The notes below the pieces were generated by a model. That model was not told the DNA's origin, made no database searches, and was given only the letters and a program-made list of their open reading frames with translations. Shown here piece after piece: positions 36,492 to 44,157 of a stretch of 55,650 nucleotides of DNA. A program made the position numbers and the translations under genes. How positions within the stretch are numbered: position 1 is the stretch's first letter; every line of letters starts with the position of its first letter. The stretch is from Kiritimatiellia bacterium (GTDB lineage Bacteria > Verrucomicrobiota > Kiritimatiellia > CAIQIC01 > Lenti-01). The stretch is from contig JAFXQI010000043.1 in the NCBI GenBank assembly GCA_017527155.1, positions 1-55,650 of the forward strand, given 5' to 3'.

Positions 36492-37886
36492 ATGGAAAGA
36501 ATGTCAAGAATGGCCACAGCCGAATACATCGGCGCCAAGCGCCGGGCGTACGCGGGGGCGACCCCCGCCAAACGCCGCCGTTTGCTCGACGAAGTCCTCG
36601 AAACGACGGGCTACTCGCGCAAGTACGCCAACCGGCTCCTGACCGGGAGCCGGAAGTTCCGCGAACGCAAAGGACGCGGCAAGACCTACACGGACGAAGC
36701 CCGGACGGTGCTCACGCGCATCTGGCAGGAGGCCGGATGCCCCTGTCCGCCCTATCTCAAGGCGGGGATGGAGCGCTGGGTGGCGGAATACGCCTCCGAA
36801 GTCGCCCACATCCCGCCCGGCATCCGCGGGGAGCTGCTGAGGATGAGCGCCAGCACCATGGCCCGCATGCTGGCCGGCAAGCCGCGGACGAAGCCCGGCT
36901 GGTCGAAGGCGAACAAGCGCTCCGGGCGCCACGGGAACAACGAAATCAAGGCGAAGGCCCCTTGCGCATCGGGCGAGACGGTCATGGGATGCCTTGTGCC
37001 GCCCGGGGACGTGCAGGTGGACACCTTCGCGTTGGGCGGCGGCGGAGCCGCGGAGGAGTTCTTCTGGATCCTGGACGCGACGGACCGCAAGACGCAATGG
37101 ACCGTGCTGGCGCCGACCTGGAACCGGGGACGGCACGCCACATGCGCGGCCTTGGCGCACATCCGGGAGCAGTTTCCGTTTGCCATGCTTTCCATCCATG
37201 CGGACAACGGGGGCGAAATCCTCAACCACCACGTTGCGGCGTGGCTCGGTCTGCAACCCCGGCCGCCGTTCCTGTGGCGCTCGCGCCCGAGGAAAAGCAA
37301 CGACAACGCCCATGTCGAAGAAAAGAACCGCTCGTCGGGACGGCAGCTGTTCGGCGAGGTCCGCCTCGACTGTCCGGACCTCCAGGGCGAACTCGAGAAA
37401 CTGTGCGACGAGTGGTCGGCCTTCCGCAACTTCTTCTGTCCGTGCAAGATGCTGATATCCAAGGAAAAGCGGGAAGACGGGAAGGGGTATCGTTGCCGCT
37501 ATGACGCGCCCCGCACGCCCTTCGAGCGTCTGCTGGAAGAAGGTGTGCTGACGGCGGAACAAGAAGCGGCGTTGCGCAAACAACGCGACCGGCTCAGCGG
37601 GATGGAGCTGTACCGGCGGGGGAGAAAACGACTGAAGAAAATCCGCCGACGGCAGGAGGCCTACACAAAAGTGAAACGGCAAGGGGCGGTGGGCGCTCCG
37701 GCTCGTCCGGCCTTGCCGCTTCGCGGCACCCCTTCGGGGACGGCCGTCCAGCGCCGGAGCGCCCACCGCCCCTTGGCCCCCCCTGCGCCCCACCATTCAT
37801 CCCCTTCCCAAGAACGAGTTGCGAGTGTCCAGTATTTGACCAACCAAAAACCACCCCCCTATCTAAAGAGTGTCCTTTCTATTTGA
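36492..37886 (+). CDS. DDE integrase-core transposase
   Basis: 464-residue transposase. An N-terminal helix-turn-helix-like part (about residues 15-60, RRLLDEVLETTGYSRKYANR) precedes the catalytic core. The catalytic triad is D177 (VQVDTFALGG), D238 (SIHADNGGE) and E276 in KSNDNAHVEEKN, as in integrase-core (rve) enzymes. Residues from about 395 to the stop are encoded by a large GC-rich inverted repeat and by the right end of the IS, and look like read-through. Start choice: GGAGG lies 1 nt before the ATG at 36492, so the ATG at 36501 may be the true start. The frame is intact, so the element may be active. Confidence 0.85.
   Translation: MERMSRMATAEYIGAKRRAYAGATPAKRRRLLDEVLETTGYSRKYANRLLTGSRKFRERKGRGKTYTDEARTVLTRIWQEAGCPCPPYLKAGMERWVAEYASEVAHIPPGIRGELLRMSASTMARMLAGKPRTKPGWSKANKRSGRHGNNEIKAKAPCASGETVMGCLVPPGDVQVDTFALGGGGAAEEFFWILDATDRKTQWTVLAPTWNRGRHATCAALAHIREQFPFAMLSIHADNGGEILNHHVAAWLGLQPRPPFLWRSRPRKSNDNAHVEEKNRSSGRQLFGEVRLDCPDLQGELEKLCDEWSAFRNFFCPCKMLISKEKREDGKGYRCRYDAPRTPFERLLEEGVLTAEQEAALRKQRDRLSGMELYRRGRKRLKKIRRRQEAYTKVKRQGAVGAPARPALPLRGTPSGTAVQRRSAHRPLAPPAPHHSSPSQERVASVQYLTNQKPPPYLKSVLSI
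37681..37774. repeat. Large hairpin in the 3' part of the transposase gene
   Basis: Arms 37681-37702 and 37753-37774 are perfect 22-bp reverse complements (AAGGGGCGGTGGGCGCTCCG...), with smaller hairpins in the loop. It could terminate outside transcripts, or be a small repeat nested in the IS. Confidence 0.7.
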
Positions 37887-37972
37887 CAAACTGGGCCCCG
37901 CTCCCCTCTTCCCCCTCGTGTGTTCAAGAGGAGTTTTGCATGGTTGGGGATTGGAAAACAGAGATTTCCCCC

Positions 37973-39196
37973 TCATTCCGGGGATGCCTTCAGCCTCCGC
38001 CCGATCGCCCGAGTCAGCTTGTCCCTTCCCATCTGGTTCAAATGAACCATGTCCGCCCAATCCTCCGCCCCGATTCCCGCCCTTTGCTCGCCCAACGGCA
38101 CAAATCTCCACTTCCCTTCAGACGCTCCTTCCGCCATCCGACGCTCGACTTCCGCCCGCACCGTCATCCGCTCCGTATTGTGCAACACGGGGTTCACATC
38201 CCCCTCGAAAACCCAAAACTCGACTCCTGCCGCCCGGAGCAATTCCGCCGCCTTTTCGAATGCCCGCCATTCCCACTCCGCCCAAACCAACGGCTTGTTT
38301 GCCTCATCCCACTCCCGGGATTTCCCGGACCCGGGCCGGACAATTTCGCTCCGTTCCCAGAAATTCAAGACGATTTCCCTCCAGCCATCCCGCATCCGCC
38401 ACCCCTCCATGGAAGCCGCCATGGCGCAATCCACCACCTCCCGCCAATGCCGCATGCAAACCTCCCGTCCCGCGTTTCCTAGCACCATGGAAAGACTCTT
38501 CCACGTCAGGAACGGCCGGTACCAGGCGGACCGGAACTCCCCTTGGTTCGTGAAATCCATCTCCGAGCGGAGTTGCACGCATCGATCCCCCGGACGGAAG
38601 GGAATCCACGGCCACATCGCCAGCATGTTTTGGGGGCCCAGCCCGCTGACTGCGCGCCGAATGACCGGGGTCGGGGCCAGCATCCGCCCCAGCTCGCGCT
38701 CGTCCACCCCGCAGGTCATCTGGCTCGTTCCCACCAGGATTACCGCGGAATCCCGTGGCGCGGTCCCCGCCGCTTCTTCCAGACGGACATAGCACATTTC
38801 GCTCGTGAACCACCCGTAAAGCGCATCCTTCCGGGCCCGCACGGCCAGCCAGAATGCCGTCTGCGGAACCGACATCCTGGTCACCACCTCCGATGCGCCG
38901 ACCCCCAGCACCGCCAACACCACGGCAACCCACCGCCTGCATCGTTTCGAGACGAGCGCTGCCCACGCGCCCCAGAACGCAGCTCCCGCCCCGCCCAACA
39001 CGGCCGCCCGCCACGTAAACAGCTGCCGCCAATCCAGCCACGGCCGTTCACAATCCACCCACGCCCAAAAGCCCCCTCCCGTCAGCATGGCCACCAGCAA
39101 ACCGGCCGCAGGAAACATCCACCCCCACCACCGCAGGAACTGCCGCTCCACCTCCCGCACCGACATCTCAAGATCTTCCATGGACTGTTTTTGCAT
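37973..39196 (-). CDS. SGNH-like partner of MBOAT O-acyltransferase
   Basis: 407-residue membrane-anchored protein. Three N-terminal helices (about residues 22-45, 60-80 and 88-105) lead to an extracytoplasmic hydrolase/transferase-like domain. The nucleophile-type motif is VILVGTSQMTCGVDE (S near 157). A C-terminal D-x-x-H is seen in WADMVHLNQMGRDKL. This is the layout of AlgJ/AlgX/DltD-like proteins that pass acyl groups from an MBOAT protein to a polymer. It begins 9 bp after the MBOAT stop, so the two form an O-acylation pair. The substrate is probably the polysaccharide made by the nearby locus (inference). Confidence 0.8.
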   Translation of the reverse strand: MQKQSMEDLEMSVREVERQFLRWWGWMFPAAGLLVAMLTGGGFWAWVDCERPWLDWRQLFTWRAAVLGGAGAAFWGAWAALVSKRCRRWVAVVLAVLGVGASEVVTRMSVPQTAFWLAVRARKDALYGWFTSEMCYVRLEEAAGTAPRDSAVILVGTSQMTCGVDERELGRMLAPTPVIRRAVSGLGPQNMLAMWPWIPFRPGDRCVQLRSEMDFTNQGEFRSAWYRPFLTWKSLSMVLGNAGREVCMRHWREVVDCAMAASMEGWRMRDGWREIVLNFWERSEIVRPGSGKSREWDEANKPLVWAEWEWRAFEKAAELLRAAGVEFWVFEGDVNPVLHNTERMTVRAEVERRMAEGASEGKWRFVPLGEQRAGIGAEDWADMVHLNQMGRDKLTRAIGRRLKASPE

Positions 39197-39205
39197 CCCT
39201 TTCCC

Positions 39206-40630
39206 TCAAAACTGGAAATAGATGAACGCCCCGCCCCCCGTGTTGCCCAGCCACACGAACATCAGGGCCATCACCAGATACAGCACCGTCCTCGGCACCA
39301 GCGACAGTTTGCCCACCACTTCCAGCGAACCCACCCGCGCCTGCAACGCCTGTACCGCCCACAGCGGCCAGCACAGCAACAGCATCGCCGTCGCCATGTT
39401 CGCCGCCCGCACGTCCCATGCCCAGTTGCAGAATGTCCCGGAGATCACGCCCCAAGCCTCCCCGAAGCTTCCCGCCCGGAAAAACACCCATCCCAGGCAG
39501 ACCAAATGGAACATCGCCACCCGGCGTGCCCACAACCGGCCCCCATCCCCTTCCGCAGAACGTTTTGCACCGCCGTGGCCCCGCACCCACGCATGCCACC
39601 CCGCCAGCAACGCCCCGTGGTAGGCCCCCCACGCCACGAACGTCCAGGCCGCCCCGTGCCACAGGCCGCCCAACAGCATGGTCGCGAACAAATTCGCCGT
39701 CTGCCTCCTTGCCCCCCGCCGGTTCCCGCCCAGCGGAATGTAGATATAGTCCTTCAGCCACGTTGACAGGCTGATGTGCCAGCGCGCCCAGAACTCCTTC
39801 GGATCCGCCGCCAGGTACGGCAAGCGGAAGTTTTCCATCAGGTCGAACCCCATCATCCGCGCCAGGCCCCGCGCCATGTCGCTGTACCCCGAAAAATCGC
39901 AGTAAATCTGCATCGCAAACGCATAGGTCGCCATCAGCCCCATTGCCCCCGTCGCCCCGGCCGCCCCATACGTCGAATCCACCATCGTGGCCAGATTGTC
40001 CGCAATGACGACCTTCTTGAAAAGCCCCCAAATCGCCAGCCAGGCCCCGCCCCGAACCTTTTCGCCCGTCACCTCTCGCGGGTTTTCCATCTGGGGCAGC
40101 AAATGCCCAGCCCGTTCGATCGGCCCTGCCACCAGCTGCGGGAAGAACGCCACGAAAGCGAAGAAATCCACCCAATTCCGGGTCGGTTCAAGCTGCCCGC
40201 GGTACACGTCGATCGAGTAGCTCAACGCCTGGAACGTGTAGAAACTGATGCCCACCGGCAGGACAATCCCCAAAAGCCGCGGCTCCAGCCCCAACCCGAA
40301 GTGCCCGAACAAGGCGAAAAAACTCTCCGCAAAGAAATTGTAGTACTTGAAGAATCCAAGAATTCCCAGATTCAACGCAATGTTTCCGAAACTGGTCCAC
40401 CACGCCCCCCGTTCGTTTCCCTGTTCCCGGCAACGCCGGATCAGCAACCCGCTGCCCCAACTGAAGAAACTCGTCGCCGCCAGCAACCCCACGAACCGCC
40501 AGTCCCACCACCCATAGAACACATAGCTGGCAACCAGCAACAGCCAGTTCTGCCCCCTGTGGGGCAATAACCGGTACGCGGCATACACCACCGCGAAAAA
40601 GACCAGAAACACCAGCGAATTGAAAACCAT
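39206..40630 (-). CDS. MBOAT family O-acyltransferase (AlgI-like)
   Basis: 474-residue multi-pass inner-membrane acyltransferase of the AlgI/DltB class. Family marks are VASYVFYGWWDWRFVGLL near the start, YCDFSGYSDMARGLARMMGF, FWARWHISLSTWLKDYIYIP, and the catalytic-region histidines H325 and H338 in GGLWHGAAWTFVAWGAYHG. The length is normal. A GGGGGGAGG ribosome-binding site lies 8 nt before the ATG at 40630. That site overlaps the end of a 28-codon ORF (40634-40720), whose stop is 3 nt before the ATG. It works with the SGNH protein at 37973. Confidence 0.93.
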   Translation of the reverse strand: MVFNSLVFLVFFAVVYAAYRLLPHRGQNWLLLVASYVFYGWWDWRFVGLLAATSFFSWGSGLLIRRCREQGNERGAWWTSFGNIALNLGILGFFKYYNFFAESFFALFGHFGLGLEPRLLGIVLPVGISFYTFQALSYSIDVYRGQLEPTRNWVDFFAFVAFFPQLVAGPIERAGHLLPQMENPREVTGEKVRGGAWLAIWGLFKKVVIADNLATMVDSTYGAAGATGAMGLMATYAFAMQIYCDFSGYSDMARGLARMMGFDLMENFRLPYLAADPKEFWARWHISLSTWLKDYIYIPLGGNRRGARRQTANLFATMLLGGLWHGAAWTFVAWGAYHGALLAGWHAWVRGHGGAKRSAEGDGGRLWARRVAMFHLVCLGWVFFRAGSFGEAWGVISGTFCNWAWDVRAANMATAMLLLCWPLWAVQALQARVGSLEVVGKLSLVPRTVLYLVMALMFVWLGNTGGGAFIYFQF

Positions 40631-40633
40631 TTC

Positions 40634-40720
40634 CTATACCTCCCCCCCATGCGGACCCCATTCCCATGCATTCCCGCGCCGGCCTTGCGCATCCCAAAAA
40701 CTGGTCTGATCTTTGCTCAT
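40634..40720 (-). CDS. 28-residue upstream ORF, possible leader peptide of the MBOAT operon
   Basis: The ATG at 40720 lies 7 nt after a good -10 box, exactly the leaderless layout of other genes here. The frame runs 28 codons (MSKDQTSFWDAQG..., ending HGGEV) and stops 3 nt before the MBOAT start, covering its ribosome-binding site. Translation of it could couple to or control MBOAT. No family is recognised. It may simply be the 5' region of the MBOAT mRNA. Confidence 0.4.
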   Translation of the reverse strand: MSKDQTSFWDAQGRRGNAWEWGPHGGEV

Positions 40721-40727
40721 CACCTCT

Positions 40728-40756
40728 ATCCTAGCCAACGCCCCCGCTCCCCGCAA
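40728..40756 (-). promoter_or_regulatory. Promoter of the MBOAT-SGNH operon
   Basis: On the minus strand TTGCGG (40751-40756), 17 bp, TAGGAT (40728-40733). Both hexamers are identical to those of the wzm promoter (51516-51544), which suggests common control of the surface genes. Confidence 0.55.
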
Positions 40757-40817
40757 CACGTTATTCCTCCCACTCCCCCGGCCGGGTTCGGGCCAAAAGT
40801 GTCAGGTGTGGCTCCGT

Positions 40818-40923
40818 ACTGGGGGAGCGGGCGTCCCGCCCGCAATGCGAATGAGGAGTGTCCGTTTGCCGATGCAAATGTACGGTTCCAACGTTTCCGC
40901 AGGTGGGACACCCGCGCCCCAGT
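40818..40923. repeat. 106-bp MITE-like element with ~25-bp inverted ends ('AGGTPAP' type)
   Basis: The left arm 40818-40843 (ACTGGGGGAGCGGGCGTCCC...) and the right arm 40899-40923, read as the reverse complement, ACTGGGGCGCGGGTGTCCCA..., match at most positions. Translated arms give RAGRPLPQ and AGGTPAPQ, as in dispersed palindromic elements of Verrucomicrobia and Planctomycetes. It sits between the GT39-like gene's stop and the MBOAT promoter. Confidence 0.6.
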
Positions 40924-40930
40924 AGTAATC

Positions 40931-42346
40931 TCACCTGCCCAATATCGCCCGCCCCCACTCCCGAATCGCACAAAAACGGCAGTAGAAGATGTCGAACAGC
41001 GCCTGCCGGTCCAGCCCGTAGTAGGACAGTTCCCGGACAAAATACAACTTCATGAAAAACAGGCACCAAGCCACGCACCCCAGGCAGAACGCCAGATTCA
41101 GCCACCGCACCCATCGCTCCCGCCCCTCGCACCATTCCATCCATGCCGCCATGGGAAACACCCACAACGCATACGTTTCGATGAATCCGCGGTGCCCGAA
41201 CCCTCCGCCATAGGGCCAATCATGCCAACTGGCGACCACCCACAGCTGCAACAGCGCATAGACCACCACCGCCCAGCGCCACGGAGCCCGGCTTGCCCCG
41301 CGCCGCATGAACAACCCCGCCACGCCCGTCAACAACACCGGACACCAGAAAAACACCCCGCCCCGCAGACTGAACAGCACATTCACGATTTCCGGATGCA
41401 ACCAGTCGAACCCCTCCCCCTTCACCCCGTAGGCATTCAGCACCCAATGGCCGCTCATGCATTTCCACGTCCAGAGCTGGAACGAAAACACCGCCGCGCA
41501 GCACGCACCCGCCACCAGCAAGTCCCGCCATCCGCGGAGCAGCCGCGTTCTCCAGGCCTTTCCCTCCCCGGCCCCCCACAACAGCGCACACGGCACGAAC
41601 GCCAAGTTGCTGGCCCTCACCATCCCGATCATTCCCGCCACGCACCCGGCGAACACCGCCGTTTTCCACCCGCCTTCCCCCCTCCGCCACCGGTCCACCG
41701 CCACCAGCAGCAACGCAAAGAGCGCATACGAATACCCGTGCGACAGCACGCTTTCCGACGCCATGTAGTGCAACAGGTTCGTTCCGAACCCGAGAAGCAC
41801 CACCGTCCACGCCGCCGTCCCCCGCGAAAAATACCGCCTCAGGTGCCAATGCGACACCACCGCCCCCACCCACATCCAGAACAGCCCCGACAGCCCCATC
41901 GCGTGCGGGTAGAAACCCGACCACCCGTCCATCGGGAACTGGTACGCCCACCATTCCGGCGCCCCCGGCGCCTGCATCCACCACGTCAGGAAATGCGCGA
42001 CCAGGAAGAACGGCAACGCCATCACCCCCGCCCCCATCCCGTACTTGTCCACCATCCGCCCCTCCTCCCCCTCCCTCCCGCATCCCGTCCACACCGGCAC
42101 TTCCTCCCCGAACCGCGCCACCGCCGCCTCCTCCACCCCGAAGGAGTGGTGGACCACCCATGCCGGCAGATAGATCATGTACCCCACCCCGTCCGCCCGA
42201 ACCGGACTCCCGAACGTCCCCAGAAGGTACGTCCCTCCGTACAGCAACAACCCGGCAATCAGCAACAGCAAGGCCCTCGGCCGGACAAAGGCCCGGACAA
42301 GCGCTCGCAAATCAAGTAACGAGTTTGGATTCTCATCTGTTTTCAT
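40931..42346 (-). CDS. GT39-like multi-pass glycosyltransferase
   Basis: 471-residue integral membrane protein with about 11-12 helices, of the dolichyl-phosphate-mannose/ArnT-like (GT39/GT83) sort. It probably uses a lipid-linked sugar outside the membrane. The first loop has SPVRADGVGYMIYLPAWVVH with the acidic residue expected for this class. Later parts have ASESVLSHGYSYALFALLL and SWHDWPYGGGFGHRGFIETY, which recall lineage relatives. The C-terminus is cytoplasmic and basic. The ATG at 42346 has AGGAGC 8 nt upstream and overlaps the stop of a 19-codon ORF. The longer frame to 42580 is a shadow of hipT. Confidence 0.75.
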   Translation of the reverse strand: MKTDENPNSLLDLRALVRAFVRPRALLLLIAGLLLYGGTYLLGTFGSPVRADGVGYMIYLPAWVVHHSFGVEEAAVARFGEEVPVWTGCGREGEEGRMVDKYGMGAGVMALPFFLVAHFLTWWMQAPGAPEWWAYQFPMDGWSGFYPHAMGLSGLFWMWVGAVVSHWHLRRYFSRGTAAWTVVLLGFGTNLLHYMASESVLSHGYSYALFALLLVAVDRWRRGEGGWKTAVFAGCVAGMIGMVRASNLAFVPCALLWGAGEGKAWRTRLLRGWRDLLVAGACCAAVFSFQLWTWKCMSGHWVLNAYGVKGEGFDWLHPEIVNVLFSLRGGVFFWCPVLLTGVAGLFMRRGASRAPWRWAVVVYALLQLWVVASWHDWPYGGGFGHRGFIETYALWVFPMAAWMEWCEGRERWVRWLNLAFCLGCVAWCLFFMKLYFVRELSYYGLDRQALFDIFYCRFCAIREWGRAILGR

Positions 42347-42402
42347 TGCGTTGCTCCTGCATACGGAACCATCCGCCTCCACCGGTGGCGTGTCATGGGC
42401 AT
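42343..42402 (-). CDS. 19-residue upstream ORF coupled to the GT39-like gene
   Basis: The ATG at 42402 is preceded by GGAGGG with 3 nt spacing. The frame (MPMTRHRWRRMVPYAGATQ) ends in an ATGA overlap with the GT39-like start. It begins 15 nt after the hipT stop. It is basic and of unknown function; in a GC-rich genome a chance ORF this short is quite possible. Confidence 0.25.
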   Translation of the reverse strand: MPMTRHRWRRMVPYAGATQ

Positions 42403-42417
42403 GTTCCCTCCTAAAAC

Positions 42418-43314
42418 TCATTGGGCAATGGCGCGGAGACGGTTGTGGAAATGGGCAAGATACAGCTCCTTCGCCTGGGTGGAAAGCGCCGCGGCCTCGA
42501 CCAGTCGTTCCACCCGCCCACGGCAGGCGGGAAACCGGTCGATGTCGCAGTGCACTTCCGCTTCCGACACCCCGAAACACGCGCCCAACTCCACGAAATC
42601 GGCGGAACTGTGGAATCCCAGGGTTTCATAGGCGTGCGTGAAGTGCCCGTCGGCAAAGAAATCCAACGCCGTCGCGGATGCCTCGTTGGGGATGTGGACG
42701 GACGTATCCAGGAGGTCGTAGGCCGGTGTGAGGATGTAGTCCCCCTGCGGACCGGCAAAGAGCGAAAAATTCTTGAGATGGGCATCGCCATTGGAAAAGA
42801 CGTAGTTGAAGAGCACCAGGAAGAAAACCTTCGGATTCTCCACGGCGTGTGCCGGACAGAAGCGCCGGACCAACTGCGCGAGTTCTTCGTAGCTGGCGTC
42901 ATATTTGTAGTTCGCCCCGTGCGTCTCCGGCGACCGCCCAGACAGCTGGCAAAAGTCCTCTTGGAGAATTTTCCGCCCGTTTTGCCGGTCGAACCGCTCC
43001 GTCAAATAGGCCAATTCCCCGTCGGCGAGCCGCACCAACTCGTGCCGCGCGACCGGGATGCGGAACACGCGCTGGGCGATATCCATCGTCAAGGCCCCGT
43101 TGGCCGGCACGTCCCCGGCCAACCGCATGTATCCCGACCGGGGAACGGGTTTCAAGATATGCGTTCCGCCGCTTTCCACCACCTCGTACCCCCCGCGCTT
43201 GCGCAGGAGCTGCACTTTGTCTTGCACCCCGGAAATCGAAGACCGCCTCGTCCGTTCGGAATACGCACCGGCGCCCCCAATCAAATCCTCCGCCTTGAAA
43301 GGAAGTGTTTTCAC
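42418..43314 (-). CDS. hipT: HipT-like serine/threonine kinase toxin (HipA C-terminal domain)
   Basis: 298-residue kinase that corresponds to HipA without its N-terminal subdomain. The Gly-rich loop region is RRSSISGVQDKVQL, with an S-I-S motif (S26, S28) like the autophosphorylation site of HipT in HipBST systems. The ATP-binding Lys is probably K55 (HILKPV). The catalytic D177 and N182 are in SNGDAHLKNFSLF, and the metal-binding D200 is in LTPAYDLLDT. Known HipA/HipT kinases phosphorylate aminoacyl-tRNA synthetases and stop growth. The GTG at 43314 overlaps the upstream stop by GTGA. All key residues are present, so it should be active when freed. Confidence 0.87.
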   Translation of the reverse strand: MKTLPFKAEDLIGGAGAYSERTRRSSISGVQDKVQLLRKRGGYEVVESGGTHILKPVPRSGYMRLAGDVPANGALTMDIAQRVFRIPVARHELVRLADGELAYLTERFDRQNGRKILQEDFCQLSGRSPETHGANYKYDASYEELAQLVRRFCPAHAVENPKVFFLVLFNYVFSNGDAHLKNFSLFAGPQGDYILTPAYDLLDTSVHIPNEASATALDFFADGHFTHAYETLGFHSSADFVELGACFGVSEAEVHCDIDRFPACRGRVERLVEAAALSTQAKELYLAHFHNRLRAIAQ

Positions 43315-43655
43315 GCCGTCTTCCCTCCCTCCGTGGCCTTTGCCGCCACCACATGCACCCCGCCGACCGCCCCGTAGGCACTCGTGGCCAGGAGCCGCGA
43401 AAAGGCATCGTCCTCGTCGATGCGCAGCTCGCGGCACTGCCGCTCCTTTTGCGCACCTTCGGCCAGCAACCCGTGGAAAAACGGAAAGAGATGCGCCGCC
43501 CGGTACTCCCCCGCCCTTTTGGGCAAGGTGGCCGAGATCGCCGGCCAGAACGGTTGGGCCAGATACTCCGGCGCATACCGGAAAACATATTCCCCGCCAG
43601 CCTCCACCAACTCCCCCGCCAGCCGATCACAGCAATAGACGATGCCCCTTTTCAT
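43311..43655 (-). CDS. hipS: HipS-like protein (HipA N-terminal subdomain)
   Basis: 114-residue protein equal to the N-terminal 'couple_hipA' subdomain of HipA: MKRGIVYCCDRLAGELVEAG, SATLPKRAGEYRA, HLFPFFHGLLAEGAQKE and SRLLATSAYGAVGGVHV. In HipBST modules this free subdomain (HipS) acts as the antitoxin to HipT. The ATG at 43655 overlaps the hipB stop (ATGA), and its own stop overlaps the hipT GTG, so three genes are translated as one chain. The longer frame to 43886 is rejected because it runs through hipB. Confidence 0.85.
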   Translation of the reverse strand: MKRGIVYCCDRLAGELVEAGGEYVFRYAPEYLAQPFWPAISATLPKRAGEYRAAHLFPFFHGLLAEGAQKERQCRELRIDEDDAFSRLLATSAYGAVGGVHVVAAKATEGGKTA

Positions 43656-43849
43656 GTCCCGACCCTCACCGCATACCCCAGCACCTGCGCCACCTTCAAC
43701 AAGGTTTCCACCGTGCAGTTCCCCTTCCCCGTCTCCAAGTTCGAAATCGTGTGCACGGCCACCCCCGCCAGTTCCGCCAACCGCCCCTGGCTTATTCTCA
43801 GCGTTTTCCGCCGCTCCCGGATGGATTGTCCTATTTCCTGCTTGTTCAT
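43652..43849 (-). CDS. hipB: HipB-like XRE-family repressor
   Basis: 65-residue helix-turn-helix protein that probably represses this operon and helps bind the kinase. It contains one XRE domain: IGQSIRERRKTLRISQGRLA, ELAGVAVHTISNLETGKGNC, TVETLLKVAQVLGYAV. The ATG at 43849 is preferred over the TTG just before it, since the -10 box lies 8 nt upstream. Its start codon lies inside one of two matching palindromes (see 43845-43921). It is the first gene of a hipB-hipS-hipT operon. Confidence 0.88.
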   Translation of the reverse strand: MNKQEIGQSIRERRKTLRISQGRLAELAGVAVHTISNLETGKGNCTVETLLKVAQVLGYAVRVGT

Positions 43850-43921
43850 CAAAATGAATGTTATTGCAAAAGCACCACTGGGTCAAGAAAGAACTCCCGC
43901 CGTACGTTCGTTAAAATGAAC
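43845..43921. promoter_or_regulatory. Paired HipB operators flanking the hip promoter
   Basis: Operator 1, TTCAT-CAAA-ATGAA (43845-43858), covers the transcription start. Operator 2, GTTCGT-TAAA-ATGAAC (43906-43921), lies upstream of the -35 box. Both fit TTCRT-YAAA-ATGAA. Their centres are 62 bp apart, about six helical turns, so HipB dimers would sit on the same face of the DNA. Confidence 0.6.
43858..43886 (-). promoter_or_regulatory. Promoter of hipBST, probably leaderless
   Basis: On the minus strand TTGACC (43881-43886), 17 bp, TAACAT (43858-43863), then 8 nt to the hipB ATG. It is bracketed by the two operators. Confidence 0.65.
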
Positions 43922-43981
43922 AAGCTGCCCAGCGGGAGAACCCCCCAAGCCATTGACAATGCCCCCGACAGCGGTTTTTGT

Positions 43982-44010
43982 TTGTGCCCGATGCCAAGGG
44001 CCCGTAACAT
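43982..44010 (+). promoter_or_regulatory. Promoter of the acyltransferase-3 gene
   Basis: TTGTGC (43982-43987), 17 bp, TAACAT (44005-44010). The leader to the ATG at 44158 would be about 140 nt. It contains ATGs at 44024 (a 6-codon ORF), 44035 and 44041, the last two in frame with the gene. Confidence 0.45.
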
Positions 44011-44157
44011 CCAAACCGTCCTGATGCTGAACGAATGCAAATGAATGGAATACCGACAACCGGGGATTCGCCTCGGCCGAAACGGGCCGAGGGTCACAGC
44101 CTTGGAGGAAAAGACGCTCTTGCGCCGCCTCACCGGCCATCGGCTTCAGGCACGCAC

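Larger units (their letters stand above)
36395..37891 (+). mobile_element. Insertion sequence with DDE transposase, 1,497 bp
   Basis: The ends are inverted: left GTTTGTCATAACAGAGGACA (from 36395), right, read inward, GTTTGTCAAATAGAAAGGAC (from 37891); both continue to ACTCTTT. A second, inner pair has the same core: left GTTTGTCAAATAGTGGACAC (36451-36470), right GGTCAAATACTGGACACTCG read inward from about 37842. One long transposase frame fills the interior. I found no clear target-site duplication. The ends resemble integrase-core IS families such as IS1202/ISNCY, but I cannot fix the family. It lies between the giant gene's promoter and the SGNH gene. Confidence 0.85.

Noticed and set aside
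36380-37910. A target-site duplication for the IS
   Set aside because: Bases next to the left end (CCCCGCG) and the right end (TGGGCCCC) do not match at any length from 2 to about 10 bp that I tried.
44024-44044. A 6-codon ORF (MLNECK) in the acyltransferase leader
   Set aside because: It is too short and has no ribosome-binding site. It overlaps other ATGs by chance.
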